A stretch of 64,000 nucleotides of DNA from Pseudomonas sp. NFR16 (GCF_900108875.1 NZ_FNYJ01000001.1:1853387-1917386); one strand, 5' to 3'. Positions 34,958 to 44,310 are shown, counted from the stretch's first letter. The notes: generated by a model not told the origin, from the letters alone. Numbers and translations: made by a program.

Positions 34958-35893
34958 TCACGGACGATAAAGGATCGCCGATCCCCATGACAACCCGACG
35001 CCGAAACCACTGACCGCGATGCGCTTCCAGCTGGAGTTGAGCACGTGCTTTTCGAGCAGCAGCGGAATGCTCGACGACACGGTATTGCCGGTCTCCAGCA
35101 TGTCCTTGACGAATTTCTCGGGCGCCTTGCCGTCTTCGAAACGACGCGCGACGGCGTCGACGATGGCAGCGCTGCCCTGGTGGATGCAGAAGGCATCGAT
35201 GTCGCTCGATTGCAGCCCTGAATCACTGAGCAGCTCGTTCAGGTGCGCTGGCACCTTGACCAGCGCGAAGTTGAACACCTGACGACCGTTCATGAAAAAC
35301 GCGCCATCGGTGGTCTTGAGGAATTCCGCGCCCGAGCCGTCGGTGCCGAACATGGATTTGCCCAACTGCCACGGCGCGTCTTCGCCCAGCCAGGTCGCCG
35401 TGGCGGCGTCGCCGAACAGCATGGTGGTGTTGCGGTCTTCAGGGTCGACGATCTTCGAGTACGGGTCGGCGGTGATCAGCAGGCCGTTTTTCAGACCGGC
35501 GGCTTCCATGAAGCCCTTGATCGCATAGATGCCGTAGACGTAACCGGAGCAGCCCAGCGAGATATCGAACGCGGCCACGCGGGTGGTCAGACCCAGCTTG
35601 TGCTGAACGATGGCGGCGGTGTGCGGCAGGCCTTCCTCGTCGCCGTTCTGAGTGACGACAATCAGCACGTCGATGGCGTCGCGGGACAGGCCAGGGTTGT
35701 TGGCGAACAGCTGGTTCGCGGCTTCGACGCACAGATCCGAAGTTTCCTGAGCGTCATCCTTGCGTGGCAGAAAAGCAGAACCGATCTTGCCCAGGATGAA
35801 CTCTTCATCCTTCCCGAATTTGGCACCCTGCGCGTAATTGTCAACGCCGGCTGCAGGCACGTAACTCGCTATGCTTTTAATGCCAATCATCAT
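34958..35893 (-). CDS. 3-oxoacyl-ACP synthase III-like protein of the glycosylation island
   Basis: KASIII/FabH-family condensing enzyme of 311 residues. The catalytic triad is visible: Cys115 (DISLGCSGYVYG), His238 (FCIHQGSAA) and Asn270 (LETGNTVSSS). A C-terminal GFGVGLSWGSAIL completes the fold. In P. syringae a KASIII gene (orf3) accompanies fgt1-fgt2 and is thought to help make the acyl group on the flagellin glycan. Start is one of two adjacent ATGs after GGGAAGCC. It is separated from pseI by over 300 bp, so it is probably its own transcription unit. Confidence 0.92.
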   Translation of the reverse strand: MMIGIKSIASYVPAAGVDNYAQGAKFGKDEEFILGKIGSAFLPRKDDAQETSDLCVEAANQLFANNPGLSRDAIDVLIVVTQNGDEEGLPHTAAIVQHKLGLTTRVAAFDISLGCSGYVYGIYAIKGFMEAAGLKNGLLITADPYSKIVDPEDRNTTMLFGDAATATWLGEDAPWQLGKSMFGTDGSGAEFLKTTDGAFFMNGRQVFNFALVKVPAHLNELLSDSGLQSSDIDAFCIHQGSAAIVDAVARRFEDGKAPEKFVKDMLETGNTVSSSIPLLLEKHVLNSSWKRIAVSGFGVGLSWGSAILYRP

Positions 35894-36199
35894 GGCTTCC
35901 CAATAAAAAACTGCTGAACATCACCCGGCGCCCAGAGGCGGGGCATTGAAAATCTGGGGCTTGAGGCCTGAAAAAGAGGCAACGGGAAAACGACGGCGCG
36001 CCCAGAAAGTCTCTGGAATCAGCCTGATGCCTTCACTGCCTGCAAGCACGATACAGTGAAGATGCCCGTTATGACTCATAGGTCACCAAAAGTTTTACAA
36101 GCTTTTAGCTGACCGATGAGTGCTGTGCAAGGGCGGATTGGACTTCAGACAGGCAATTGACATGAAGATGTCACGCGATTGTGGCGCAAGCGCATTGCG
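35894..36199. other. Intergenic region between the KASIII gene and pseI
   Basis: No convincing gene. Contains a small perfect palindrome TGACATGAAGATGTCA (36158-36173) and an AT-rich stretch near 36088-36112 that could hold the KASIII promoter. No sigma-54 or FliA motif was found. Confidence 0.5.
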
Positions 36200-37276
36200 C
36201 TACGGCGCGGGCCGGTTGCGCGTCAGCCGATCACATCCCAGCTCAATGCCGTGCCGCGCAGCAACGCGTGCCTGGCCTTGCGACCGAGTACGGCATCGAT
36301 GTGTTTTGGGCGCAAGCCCCAGCCCCGGCCGGATGGCGCGTACATTGTCCTTGCTGAAGGCTTCGCCTTCGGCGATGTCGCGCACCACGTAAAGCGAGCG
36401 GCGATACTGCAGCGACTTCTGTTCTGCCTGGGTGGCGCCGTACTGCACGTGACCCAGGCCTTGCCAGGCACGTTCGGTTTCAGTAACCAGGCTGGCCATT
36501 TCCGCAGGTTCCAGCGAGAAACTGGCGTCCACGCCGCCTTCGGCCCGGTCGAGGGTGAAGTGCTTTTCGATGACCGTCGCGCCCATCGCCACCGCTGCCA
36601 CGGAGACGCCGACGCCCATGGTGTGATCGGACAACCCGACCTGGCAGCCGAACAGCCCGGCCAGATGCGGGATCGTGCGGATATGGCTGTTGATCGGCGT
36701 GGCCGGGTACGTGCTGGTGCACTTGAGCAGGACCAGATCCTTGCAGCCCGCTTGCCGCGCGGCACGCACGCTCTCATCGAGCTCGGCGACGCTGGCCATG
36801 CCGGTGGAAATGATCATCGGCTTGCCGGTCGCCGCCACTTTGCGGATCAGCGGGATGTCGGTGTTTTCGAAGCTGGCGATCTTGTAGGCCGGCACATCGA
36901 GGCTTTCCAGAAAGTCCACGGCGGTCTCGTCGAACGGCGTGGAAAACGCCAGCAGGCCCAGTTCGCGGGCACGGGCGAAAATCGGTGCGTGCCACTCCCA
37001 TGGCGTGTGCGCCTGCTCATATAACGCGTACAGCGACGTGCCCGCCCACAGGCTGTTCGGGTCCTTGATGAAGAATTCGCCTTCGGCGATGTCCAGCGTC
37101 ATCGTGTCGGCGGTGTAGGTCTGCAGCTTCAGCGCGTGGGCGCCCGCCCCGGCCGCCGCTTCGACGATGCGCAGCGCCTGCTCCAGCGACTGATTATGGT
37201 TGCCGCTCATCTCGGCAATGATGAAAGGCGGGGCATCGGGACCGATCGTCCGGGATCCGATCTTGAATTGACTCAT
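36200..37276 (-). CDS. pseI: Pseudaminic acid synthase PseI, C-terminus frameshifted
   Basis: NeuB-family synthase that condenses 2,4-diacetamido-2,4,6-trideoxy-altrose with phosphoenolpyruvate. The N-terminal barrel starts with PFIIAEMSGNHNQSLEQA, the PseI rather than legionaminic form, and runs to about residue 265 (HTMGVGVSVAAVAMGATVIEKHFTLD). A C-terminal SAF domain follows. After RPGLGLAPK (about residue 324) the frame turns into unrelated Arg-rich sequence. Removing one A from the AAAA run at 36304-36307 restores HIDAVLGRKARHALLRGTAL and ends SWDVIG at 36223, giving a normal 350-residue PseI. Real frameshift or sequencing error cannot be told apart here. Confidence 0.88.
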   Translation of the reverse strand: MSQFKIGSRTIGPDAPPFIIAEMSGNHNQSLEQALRIVEAAAGAGAHALKLQTYTADTMTLDIAEGEFFIKDPNSLWAGTSLYALYEQAHTPWEWHAPIFARARELGLLAFSTPFDETAVDFLESLDVPAYKIASFENTDIPLIRKVAATGKPMIISTGMASVAELDESVRAARQAGCKDLVLLKCTSTYPATPINSHIRTIPHLAGLFGCQVGLSDHTMGVGVSVAAVAMGATVIEKHFTLDRAEGGVDASFSLEPAEMASLVTETERAWQGLGHVQYGATQAEQKSLQYRRSLYVVRDIAEGEAFSKDNVRAIRPGLGLAPKTHRCRTRSQGQARVAARHGIELGCDRLTRNRPAP

Positions 37277-37302
37277 CGTCGCTCACTCGTGCAATGACGC
37301 TC

Positions 37303-37321
37303 GACCGGCAGCACGCCGGTC
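37303..37321. other. Hairpin between pseG and pseI
   Basis: Seven-base arms GACCGGC and GCCGGTC around a five-base loop in the 89 bp gap between pseG and pseI. There is no T-tract. It could mark a processing site or weak attenuator in the operon. Confidence 0.35.
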
Positions 37322-37365
37322 AGAAGAATAGGTCGGGCAGTGCGCCGCGCGCCCTGCCCTGTCTG

Positions 37366-38436
37366 TCAGTTATCGGCCGCTGCGGCCAATGCATCAGCGA
37401 TGCGTCTGGCCCCGCGACCGTCCACCAGCGCGCGGGAACGGTCGGCGTACGCCTGACGCAACGCAGGATCTTCGCGCAGACTCGCCACGGCCGAGGTCAG
37501 CCGCTGCGGCGCCAGGTCCTCGTGACGGCCCAGATACAGGTGTACGCCTGCCTCGGCGAGCAGTTGCGCATTGAGCTGCTGATTATTGGCCACGGAAATG
37601 CAAAGGGTCGGCAAACCCAGCGCCGCTCGCTCCCAAGTGGTCCCGCCGCCAGCGCCAATGAACAGATCGGCCTGCTGCATCAGCGAAAAAAAGTCGCTGA
37701 CCTGGGTGTACAAGCGCCAGCCCGGATGCGCGTCCACCCGTGCACTCATTGTCTCCCAGTGCGGGTTGTGCAGACCGGCGACGAAATCCACCTGCAAATC
37801 GGCAAACCCCTGCAGCGCCAGCATCGTGGCATGGACCTGCCCCGCCGCATCGAAACCACCGAAGTTCACCAATACCCGCTCAACCTTCGGCCTGATCGGG
37901 ATAGGCTCGCACTGGAACTCATCGCGCATCAAGGCGAAACGCGGGCCGAGAAAGGTCTGGCATCGCGCGTCGATCCATCGGGCGTAAGGCGTGTCCAGCG
38001 CCTGAGCGGTGTAGTTCTGGTCCAGCAGGACATCGACCGCGTGGGGCCGATTGGCCAGATCGTCGATCGCCATCAGCCGTCTGGCGAAGGGCCGTGCGGC
38101 CTTTTCCCAGCGCGCGTCCAGACCGTAATGATCGACGATCAGCCAGTCGAATTGCGCCTCGTCACTCAGTTGCCCTGCGAGGGCGTCAATGTCCTCCTGC
38201 CAGGGCAGAGAAGACTCGATGGTTGCGCCTTGCGACTGCTGCTCGTAGCGTTCAGGCAGCGGATAAGTGATGAACGACTGCTCGGCCAGCCGCTGAAGCA
38301 GATGCCCCGGCAACTGTCGACAGGCGAAGCGCACATCGGCACCGTCGCGACGCAGCACGTTGGCCAGGGTCACGCAGCGGGCGATATGGCCGCTGCCGAT
38401 GGTCATCGAGGCGTCGGCGCGGATCAGTACACGCAT
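37366..38436 (-). CDS. pseG: UDP-sugar hydrolase PseG
   Basis: GT-B-fold hydrolase that removes UDP from UDP-2,4-diacetamido-2,4,6-trideoxy-altrose. The 356 residues start MRVLIRADASMTIGSGHIARCVTLANVLRRDG, the PseG N-terminal signature with the catalytic His in GSGHIARC. Later motifs include LIVDHYGLDARWE, MAIDDLANRPHAVDVLLDQNY and FIGAGGGTTWERAALGLPTL. Start overlaps the pseF stop (TGATG). There is no obvious fused acetyltransferase domain to replace PseH. Confidence 0.93.
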   Translation of the reverse strand: MRVLIRADASMTIGSGHIARCVTLANVLRRDGADVRFACRQLPGHLLQRLAEQSFITYPLPERYEQQSQGATIESSLPWQEDIDALAGQLSDEAQFDWLIVDHYGLDARWEKAARPFARRLMAIDDLANRPHAVDVLLDQNYTAQALDTPYARWIDARCQTFLGPRFALMRDEFQCEPIPIRPKVERVLVNFGGFDAAGQVHATMLALQGFADLQVDFVAGLHNPHWETMSARVDAHPGWRLYTQVSDFFSLMQQADLFIGAGGGTTWERAALGLPTLCISVANNQQLNAQLLAEAGVHLYLGRHEDLAPQRLTSAVASLREDPALRQAYADRSRALVDGRGARRIADALAAAADN

Positions 38437-39188
38437 CAGTCCAGTTCTCCGCCGGCCTTGAGGGCTGCATAAAGGTATTCGGCGCGCAGCCAGTCCTGCG
38501 GCTCATCGATATCCTGTACCAGATGCCGGGGCAGGATCACCGGCAGGCTCAGGTCCGAATAAACCGCGTCACCACGCAACCAGGCCTCGCTGCGTCCCCA
38601 GTAGAATTGCGCCGCATCCTGATAAGCGGCGGGCAAATCCTGCGAGCGCACGTTGCGAAACTCCGGGTACAACGCCTGCAGACTGCCCTGTTCGTTGATC
38701 GTCAACGCGCGCTGCACCGGAAAGCCGAAGCTGGACACTGCAAATGCGAAGGACTTCTCCGGCGCGCTGTGCAACGCGTCCAGCCCCTGACTCAGAAAAC
38801 GCGCTTGCAGCAACGGCGCTGTGGCGTAGAGGCAGCAGGTGTAATCGAAGCGCTGCTGCAGCGCGCCGATGGCATGCTGGATGACGGCGACGGTGCCGGT
38901 GTGGGCATCGGCGAGATCGGCCGGGCGCATGAACGGCACGTCGGCACCGTAAGCGCGGGCGACCTCGGCAATGCGCTCGTCGTCAGTGCTGACGATGACC
39001 TGATCGAACAGGCCGCTGTTCAACGCCACGCGGATGGACCGCGCGATGATCGGTTCGCCGCTGAAGGGTTTGATGTTCTTGCCGGGAATGCGCTGGCTGC
39101 CGCCACGCGCGGGAATGACCGCCAGGGCGCTCCCGACTTTTTTTCCCTGCCAGAGTCGCTCGTGTTCGGTCAGCTTGCGCATGCGCAT
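38436..39188 (-). CDS. pseF: CMP-pseudaminic acid cytidylyltransferase PseF
   Basis: NeuA-family nucleotidyltransferase of 250 residues that activates pseudaminic acid with CTP. Key segments are the CTP loop ALAVIPARGGSQRIPGKNIKPFSGEPIIARSI (residues ~20-52) and VIVSTDDERIAEVARAYGADVPFMRP. An N-terminal extension of about 20 residues precedes the usual start; a second ATG lies two codons in. It lies 5 bp after pseC. Overlap with pseG suggests coupling. Confidence 0.93.
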   Translation of the reverse strand: MRMRKLTEHERLWQGKKVGSALAVIPARGGSQRIPGKNIKPFSGEPIIARSIRVALNSGLFDQVIVSTDDERIAEVARAYGADVPFMRPADLADAHTGTVAVIQHAIGALQQRFDYTCCLYATAPLLQARFLSQGLDALHSAPEKSFAFAVSSFGFPVQRALTINEQGSLQALYPEFRNVRSQDLPAAYQDAAQFYWGRSEAWLRGDAVYSDLSLPVILPRHLVQDIDEPQDWLRAEYLYAALKAGGELD

Positions 39189-39193
39189 TCCAT

Positions 39194-40360
39194 TCAGTCA
39201 GATTCGACCAACAGTCGCTTGAGCTGGTCGATCACAAAATCGTGTTGTTCGTCAGTCATCGCCGGAAACAGCGGAAGGCTGATGGCCTCGTGGTAATAGG
39301 CCTCGGCCTGCGGAAAATCGCCGGGGCGAAATCCAAGGTCGCGATAATACGGCTGCAGATGCACCGGGATGTAGTGAAGGTTGACCCCGACGCCCGCCTC
39401 GCGCAAGCCCTCGAACACTTCGCGGTGACTCAGGCGCAGGCGCGCAGTCTGCAGTCGCACCACATACAGGTGCCACGCCGACTCGGCGTCGGGCTCGGAC
39501 GTCGGCAGTTGCAAGGCAAGGCCCGCCAGCCGGGTCTGATAGCGCTCGGCAAGCTGGCGACGTCGGGCGAGAAACGCGTCGAGCTTGTTCAGCTGGGACA
39601 GACCGAGCGCCGCCTGCATGTCGGTGATGCGGTAATTGAAACCCAGCTCGATCTGCTGATAGTACCAGGGGCCGTGGCTCGGTTGGTCCATGTGCGCCGG
39701 ATCGCGGGTCATGCCGTGGCTGCGCAGGCGCTGTAAACGCTCGGCCAGCTCGGCGCGATTGGTCAGCACCAGCCCGCCCTCGCCAGTGGTGACGATTTTC
39801 ACCGGGTGGAAGCTGAACACCGTCATGTCAGCGAAATCACCACAGCCCACCGGCCGTCCTGCGTACCGTGCGCCGACCGCGTGAGAGGCGTCTTCGATGA
39901 CCGTGAAACCGTAACGACGCGACAGCGCCGCGATCTGGCGCATGTCGCAGCTCTGTCCGGAAAACGCCACCGCGACCAGCACGTTGGGCAGCGTTGCATC
40001 ACGCTCGGCGGCCTCAAGCTTGAGCGCCAGCGCCTTCACGTCGATGTTCCAGGTGAGCGGATCGATGTCGACGAAATCGACATCGGCCCCGCAGTAACGC
40101 CCGCAGTTGGCTGATGCAAGAAAGGTGTTGGGGCTGGTCCAGAGTCGGTCGCCCTGCCCCAGCCCCGCGGCCAGACAGGCAATGTGCAGCGCCGCCGTTG
40201 CGTTGCACACCGCAACGCCATAGCCCGCTTCACACCGCTGCGCCATCGCCGCTTCGAAACGTTCGATGGTCGGCCCCTGGGTCAGCCAGTCGGACTTGAG
40301 CACCTCGACCACGGCGTCGATGTCCGCCTGATCAAGGCTCTGCTTGCCATACGGAATCAT
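39194..40360 (-). CDS. pseC: UDP-sugar C4 aminotransferase PseC
   Basis: PLP-dependent DegT-family aminotransferase of 388 residues acting on the UDP-4-keto sugar from PseB. The start MIPYGKQSLDQADIDAVVEVLKSDWLTQGP is typical of PseC. The PLP lysine is Lys188 in SFHPVKIVTTGEGG; NATAALHIACLA and DASHAVGARY line the cofactor site. The ATG overlaps the pseB stop by 4 bp. Confidence 0.95.
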   Translation of the reverse strand: MIPYGKQSLDQADIDAVVEVLKSDWLTQGPTIERFEAAMAQRCEAGYGVAVCNATAALHIACLAAGLGQGDRLWTSPNTFLASANCGRYCGADVDFVDIDPLTWNIDVKALALKLEAAERDATLPNVLVAVAFSGQSCDMRQIAALSRRYGFTVIEDASHAVGARYAGRPVGCGDFADMTVFSFHPVKIVTTGEGGLVLTNRAELAERLQRLRSHGMTRDPAHMDQPSHGPWYYQQIELGFNYRITDMQAALGLSQLNKLDAFLARRRQLAERYQTRLAGLALQLPTSEPDAESAWHLYVVRLQTARLRLSHREVFEGLREAGVGVNLHYIPVHLQPYYRDLGFRPGDFPQAEAYYHEAISLPLFPAMTDEQHDFVIDQLKRLLVESD

Positions 40361-41358
40361 GGCTTGACGTCGGCATGCAGCTCGCCGATCTGGCGGACCG
40401 AGAGAAACTCGGGGTTGGTGTCCGAGCGATACTCGAAGTCATCACTCACCGCCTCACGTTTTTCGCCGGTGGCATCGATGGCGAAATCGGTGTCTACGTT
40501 GTTGAACCGGATCGACGGCACGATGGTGTAGTGATCGCCGAACTCCAGCGTCATGCGCGCATCGTCCTGCGGCACCATCAGCTCGTGCAGCTTTTCACCG
40601 GGCCGGATGCCGACGATTTTGTGCGGCAGATCGGCGGCCATGGCTTGGGCCAGGTCGACGATGCGCACCGATGGAATCTTCGGTACGAACACTTCGCCGC
40701 CGTGCATGCGCTCGAAGCTCTGCATCACGAAATCGACGCCGTGATCCAGGGTGATCCAGAACCGGGTCATGCGCGGATCGGTGATCGGCAACTCGTGAGC
40801 GCCGCCCGCGATCAGTTTGTTGAAGAACGGCACGATGGAACCCCGCGATCCGGCGACGTTGCCGTAGCGAACCACGGCGAAACGCGTCTGCTCTTCGCCG
40901 CCGATGTTGTTGGCGGCGACGAACAGTTTGTCGGACAGCAGCTTGGTGGCGCCGTACAGGTTGATCGGGCTGGCCGCCTTGTCGGTGGACAGCGCGATCA
41001 CCTTCTTCACGCCATTGGCAATGGCCGCCGCGATGATGTTCTCGGCGCCATTGACGTTGGTGCGGATGAACTCGGTGGGGTTGTACTCCGCCGCCGGCAC
41101 ATGCTTGAGCGCCGCCGCGTGCACCACGTAATCGATGCCGCGCATGCCTTGCTGAAGACGCTCGGCATCGCGCACATCACCCAGAAAATAACGCATGCAC
41201 GGTGCGTTGAATTCCTGCTGCATCTCGTACTGCTTGAGCTCATCGCGGGAGAACACCACCACGCGCCGGGGCTGATAACGCGCCAGCAGCGTGCGGATGA
41301 ACTGGCGACCGAACGAGCCGGTCGCGCCTGAGATGAACACTGATTTACCGTTGAACAT
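40357..41358 (-). CDS. pseB: UDP-GlcNAc 4,6-dehydratase (inverting) PseB
   Basis: First enzyme of the pseudaminic acid pathway; an SDR that dehydrates UDP-GlcNAc and epimerises C5. It has 333 residues from the ATG at 41358 (MFNGKSVFISGATGSFGRQF; preceded by AGAGGAAATTGGTC). The cofactor loop SGATGSFG is at about 10-17. The catalytic region STDKAASPINLYGATK near 128-145 keeps the Thr-Asp-Lys arrangement of FlaA1/PseB. It lies 21 bp after the fgt2 stop, so fgt2-pseBCFGI is probably one operon. Confidence 0.95.
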   Translation of the reverse strand: MFNGKSVFISGATGSFGRQFIRTLLARYQPRRVVVFSRDELKQYEMQQEFNAPCMRYFLGDVRDAERLQQGMRGIDYVVHAAALKHVPAAEYNPTEFIRTNVNGAENIIAAAIANGVKKVIALSTDKAASPINLYGATKLLSDKLFVAANNIGGEEQTRFAVVRYGNVAGSRGSIVPFFNKLIAGGAHELPITDPRMTRFWITLDHGVDFVMQSFERMHGGEVFVPKIPSVRIVDLAQAMAADLPHKIVGIRPGEKLHELMVPQDDARMTLEFGDHYTIVPSIRFNNVDTDFAIDATGEKREAVSDDFEYRSDTNPEFLSVRQIGELHADVKP

Positions 41359-41379
41359 GACCAATTTCCTCTGCCGGCG

Positions 41380-44310
41380 TCAGGCAATCAACTGGGACCA
41401 GTTGACGGCGTGAGCGTCACCCAGGGTGAACGGCTGACCACTGAGCGACAGGTTGGGGTTATACGCCTGGTCCTGCTCGAAACGGGCTGCCCACTTCGCC
41501 CGCAAGGCTGCCAACGCTTCGGGAGCCTCGGGCAGCGTCCCCGGATGAATGATTTGCACCTGCGCCGTCCAGACGATCATGTGCCCGGTCTGGCCAATCT
41601 TCAGGCAGAGATCCAAGTCGGCGAACCCTTGGCCAAACGTGTTTTCGTCCAGCCCCTGAACCTCCTCGAAAAGCGCACGGCGCACCATCAGGCAAGCGCC
41701 AGACACCGCTGAATAGCTTTGCTCCAGGACCAAGCGGTGCAGGTAACCCGTCGCACCTTTGGCTTCACCTTTGAACGGCGTCGCGATGCCCGTCTCGCGG
41801 TTCAGGACCAGCCCGGCTTGAGTCACCGTGCCTTGCGCATCGACCAGCTTGGCCCCCACCACGCCCACCTCCGGACGCAGTGCCTGGTTCAGCAACGAAC
41901 CCAACCAGTTCGGGTTGATCACCTCAGCCTCGCCGGAGAGCAAGACCAGGTATTCGCCCCGCGCCTGCGCCGAGACACGGTTGATCAACGCCGGCCCATT
42001 GCTCTGGGCGCTGTCGATGAGCACGCGCACGCGGCCCCCTGGTTGCTCCTGCGTCTTGAGCCAGGTCAGCATACCTTCCGGCAGCGCGCCATGGGCCGCG
42101 ACCAGGAGCTCGTAAGCAGTGTAACGGGTGCGCTGCGCGACACTGTTCAAGCAGCGCTGCAATGCCTGCAGATCCGTCGTCGGGTCGACGATGATCGACA
42201 CCTGCGGACGGTGGCTGTGGCGATAATCGATCTGCCAGGTGCCGGGCTGTGCGGACGTCACCAGCGCCTTGTAGCCTCGGGTGCCGAGGTGACGGATCAG
42301 GGCCATGCGTTCATGACCGTTCTCCTCCAGCACTGGCGCGTCGGTGATCAGCAGCACTTCGTCGAGGTGAGCCAGCTCGGTCGTACCGTTTTTCTCGATG
42401 ATGCGCAGTAACAGATCGAGCTCCAGCGCATCGCTGTAATCCGCCGAATAGCCGCCGACATCCACCAGTGCTTCGCGACTGACCAGCCAGTGCCGGGCCA
42501 TCAGGGCAGGCAGGCTTTGCAAAAGATCCAGGTTGAAACCTGGACGGAACACATCGACCAGCGCGCCGTTCTCCAGCCGCTGGATTTCATCGACGCAGAT
42601 CGCCTTCAGCGGCGGAGCCGATTGCAGCTCCAGACCCGCGCGCAGCAGGCCTGAGGCCGTGAATACATCGCCCACCTCGGCCAGCACCACCCAATCGCAG
42701 ATCAGCTGACGGACAATCTGGTTGAGCTTGTCGACGTAATTGTTCTGAGTGACTTTGACGAAGTGCAAAGTGTTGTTGAGGGTGGTCGTCGCAGGCGGTT
42801 CGCCTGTGGTAAACACCACCGCACGGAACGCTTTTGAATGGCCTTCGACCAGGCTGTCAAGGGTCAGCTGCAGCTTATCCATGTCGTCCTCAAGGTCGAG
42901 CAGCAGCAGACCGAACTGAGGACCACCGCCCACCGCCGAGAGATGTGCCGCAATGCCCTGCAACTGATCGGCATCCGGAGAACGGGCCGCGAGCCAGTTC
43001 AAGAGGCGACCGGACGGCATGCTGTCCAGGGTGTGGCGCTCATCATAAACCGGCAGTGCTTCCAGACGCTGCGTCCAGTTCCGCATCTGCAACGCATCGG
43101 TCTTCTCATTCTGACCGACCAGCTTCTGCGTCAGGCTTTTGACAACCACGCGGTTGAAGGGGTTGAGCTTCATGGCCGCCCAGAGACGGTTGGTCACCGT
43201 TTCCGGTACGTCATTCTCGTGCCCTTGCAACAATTGCTCCTGACGCACCCACACACCTTCCAGTTCTTCTAACTGGAGCGTTCCCGCAGGCAGCCCGTGA
43301 ATCAGGAATTCAATGCGCGTGAGTTGATCGAAGAACGCCTGATTGTAGAAAGGCATCTCGACGTACTGGCGCGGCTCGAAGAGGCGCTCGGGACCGGCCG
43401 ATGGCTCGGTCCAGACAGACTTCAGCAGCCGGGCCACCGACAGCGCGTTGCCACTGCGCAGGCTGTCGACGAGGGCAGCGAAGCTCTCACGGATGAAGAG
43501 TCTGGCGCGCAACGCGTGGGTGTCTTCGATCGCTGAAAGCTGGTCGGCAAGAAAATTCGCGAATGCCTCGCGCTCCTGGCCAGAGCGCGCATCCTGCTGG
43601 GTCAGGGCGTCGAAAATGCCGGGCTCGAGCCCCGCCTTGCGCGAGTCGAATTCGCGAACGATGTACGGCACATCGAGGATGCGGGCCTTGGCGCGCGCCA
43701 GCAGATAGAACGCCTGACCGATTTCCTGCCAGCGCTTGTTGGTCTCCTCGGGCAGCACACCATGCCAGTCGCGCAGCAAGGCGGTGCGCGTCACCGCGTT
43801 GCAGGGCGGAATGTACTGGCTGAACGCGTCGATGATCCGCTGTTGACCCGTGGCTGCGCTGTAGTCCTCATGGACTTTTCTGTCGCGTCGCAGGTACTCC
43901 ACGCTGCTCGCCGCAGCTTCGTACATCAGCGAGTAGCCGTGACACAGGCCATAGTCGGGCTGGGCCTGGAGGAAATCGACTGAGTCGGCGAGGGCCTGGT
44001 GAACGAGGAAGTCGCCATCCTCGGCCAGCACCATATAAGGCGTGGCAACCTGAGCGAGACCATGGGCCACGCCGGCCGTCCTGGCGTTGGCGGCGTATTG
44101 CGGCAGGTGCAGGTAGTGCGTCAGTGCCGATGCCTCATCGACGAATGCAGCGGGCGCCTGGGAAAAATCCAGTACCAGAACCTTGCAGGGCAGTGTCCGG
44201 TAATGCTGAAGCGCCCTGCGCAAATGGGCCGGTCGATTCTGGGTGACAATCATGACAGTCAAGGCGTCGTTGAGCACTGACAGACGACTGATGGGCAAAA
44301 CATTGTTCAT
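41380..44310 (-). CDS. fgt2: Flagellin glycosyltransferase Fgt2-like
   Basis: Large glycosyltransferase of 976 residues. The N-terminal ~250 residues resemble a GT2-like glycosyl transferase (ALTVMIVTQNRPAHLRRALQHYRTLPCKVLVLDFSQ; MVLAEDGDFLV). The middle is divergent. The C-terminal GT2 domain starts near residue 700 (RPQVSIIVDPTTDLQALQRCLNSVAQRTRYTAYELLVAAHG) and contains EYLVLLSGEAEVINPNWLGSLL. P. syringae fgt2 affects elongation of the flagellin glycan. The ATG at 44310 follows AAGGAATCGGAT. Name rests on size, architecture and context. Confidence 0.83.
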   Translation of the reverse strand: MNNVLPISRLSVLNDALTVMIVTQNRPAHLRRALQHYRTLPCKVLVLDFSQAPAAFVDEASALTHYLHLPQYAANARTAGVAHGLAQVATPYMVLAEDGDFLVHQALADSVDFLQAQPDYGLCHGYSLMYEAAASSVEYLRRDRKVHEDYSAATGQQRIIDAFSQYIPPCNAVTRTALLRDWHGVLPEETNKRWQEIGQAFYLLARAKARILDVPYIVREFDSRKAGLEPGIFDALTQQDARSGQEREAFANFLADQLSAIEDTHALRARLFIRESFAALVDSLRSGNALSVARLLKSVWTEPSAGPERLFEPRQYVEMPFYNQAFFDQLTRIEFLIHGLPAGTLQLEELEGVWVRQEQLLQGHENDVPETVTNRLWAAMKLNPFNRVVVKSLTQKLVGQNEKTDALQMRNWTQRLEALPVYDERHTLDSMPSGRLLNWLAARSPDADQLQGIAAHLSAVGGGPQFGLLLLDLEDDMDKLQLTLDSLVEGHSKAFRAVVFTTGEPPATTTLNNTLHFVKVTQNNYVDKLNQIVRQLICDWVVLAEVGDVFTASGLLRAGLELQSAPPLKAICVDEIQRLENGALVDVFRPGFNLDLLQSLPALMARHWLVSREALVDVGGYSADYSDALELDLLLRIIEKNGTTELAHLDEVLLITDAPVLEENGHERMALIRHLGTRGYKALVTSAQPGTWQIDYRHSHRPQVSIIVDPTTDLQALQRCLNSVAQRTRYTAYELLVAAHGALPEGMLTWLKTQEQPGGRVRVLIDSAQSNGPALINRVSAQARGEYLVLLSGEAEVINPNWLGSLLNQALRPEVGVVGAKLVDAQGTVTQAGLVLNRETGIATPFKGEAKGATGYLHRLVLEQSYSAVSGACLMVRRALFEEVQGLDENTFGQGFADLDLCLKIGQTGHMIVWTAQVQIIHPGTLPEAPEALAALRAKWAARFEQDQAYNPNLSLSGQPFTLGDAHAVNWSQLIA

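Noticed and set aside
36300..36310. Programmed ribosomal frameshifting at the pseI A-run
   Set aside because: Zero-frame codons there are CCC AAA ACA, which do not fit a -1 slippery heptamer, and restoring the frame needs a skipped base. Mutation or sequencing error is simpler.
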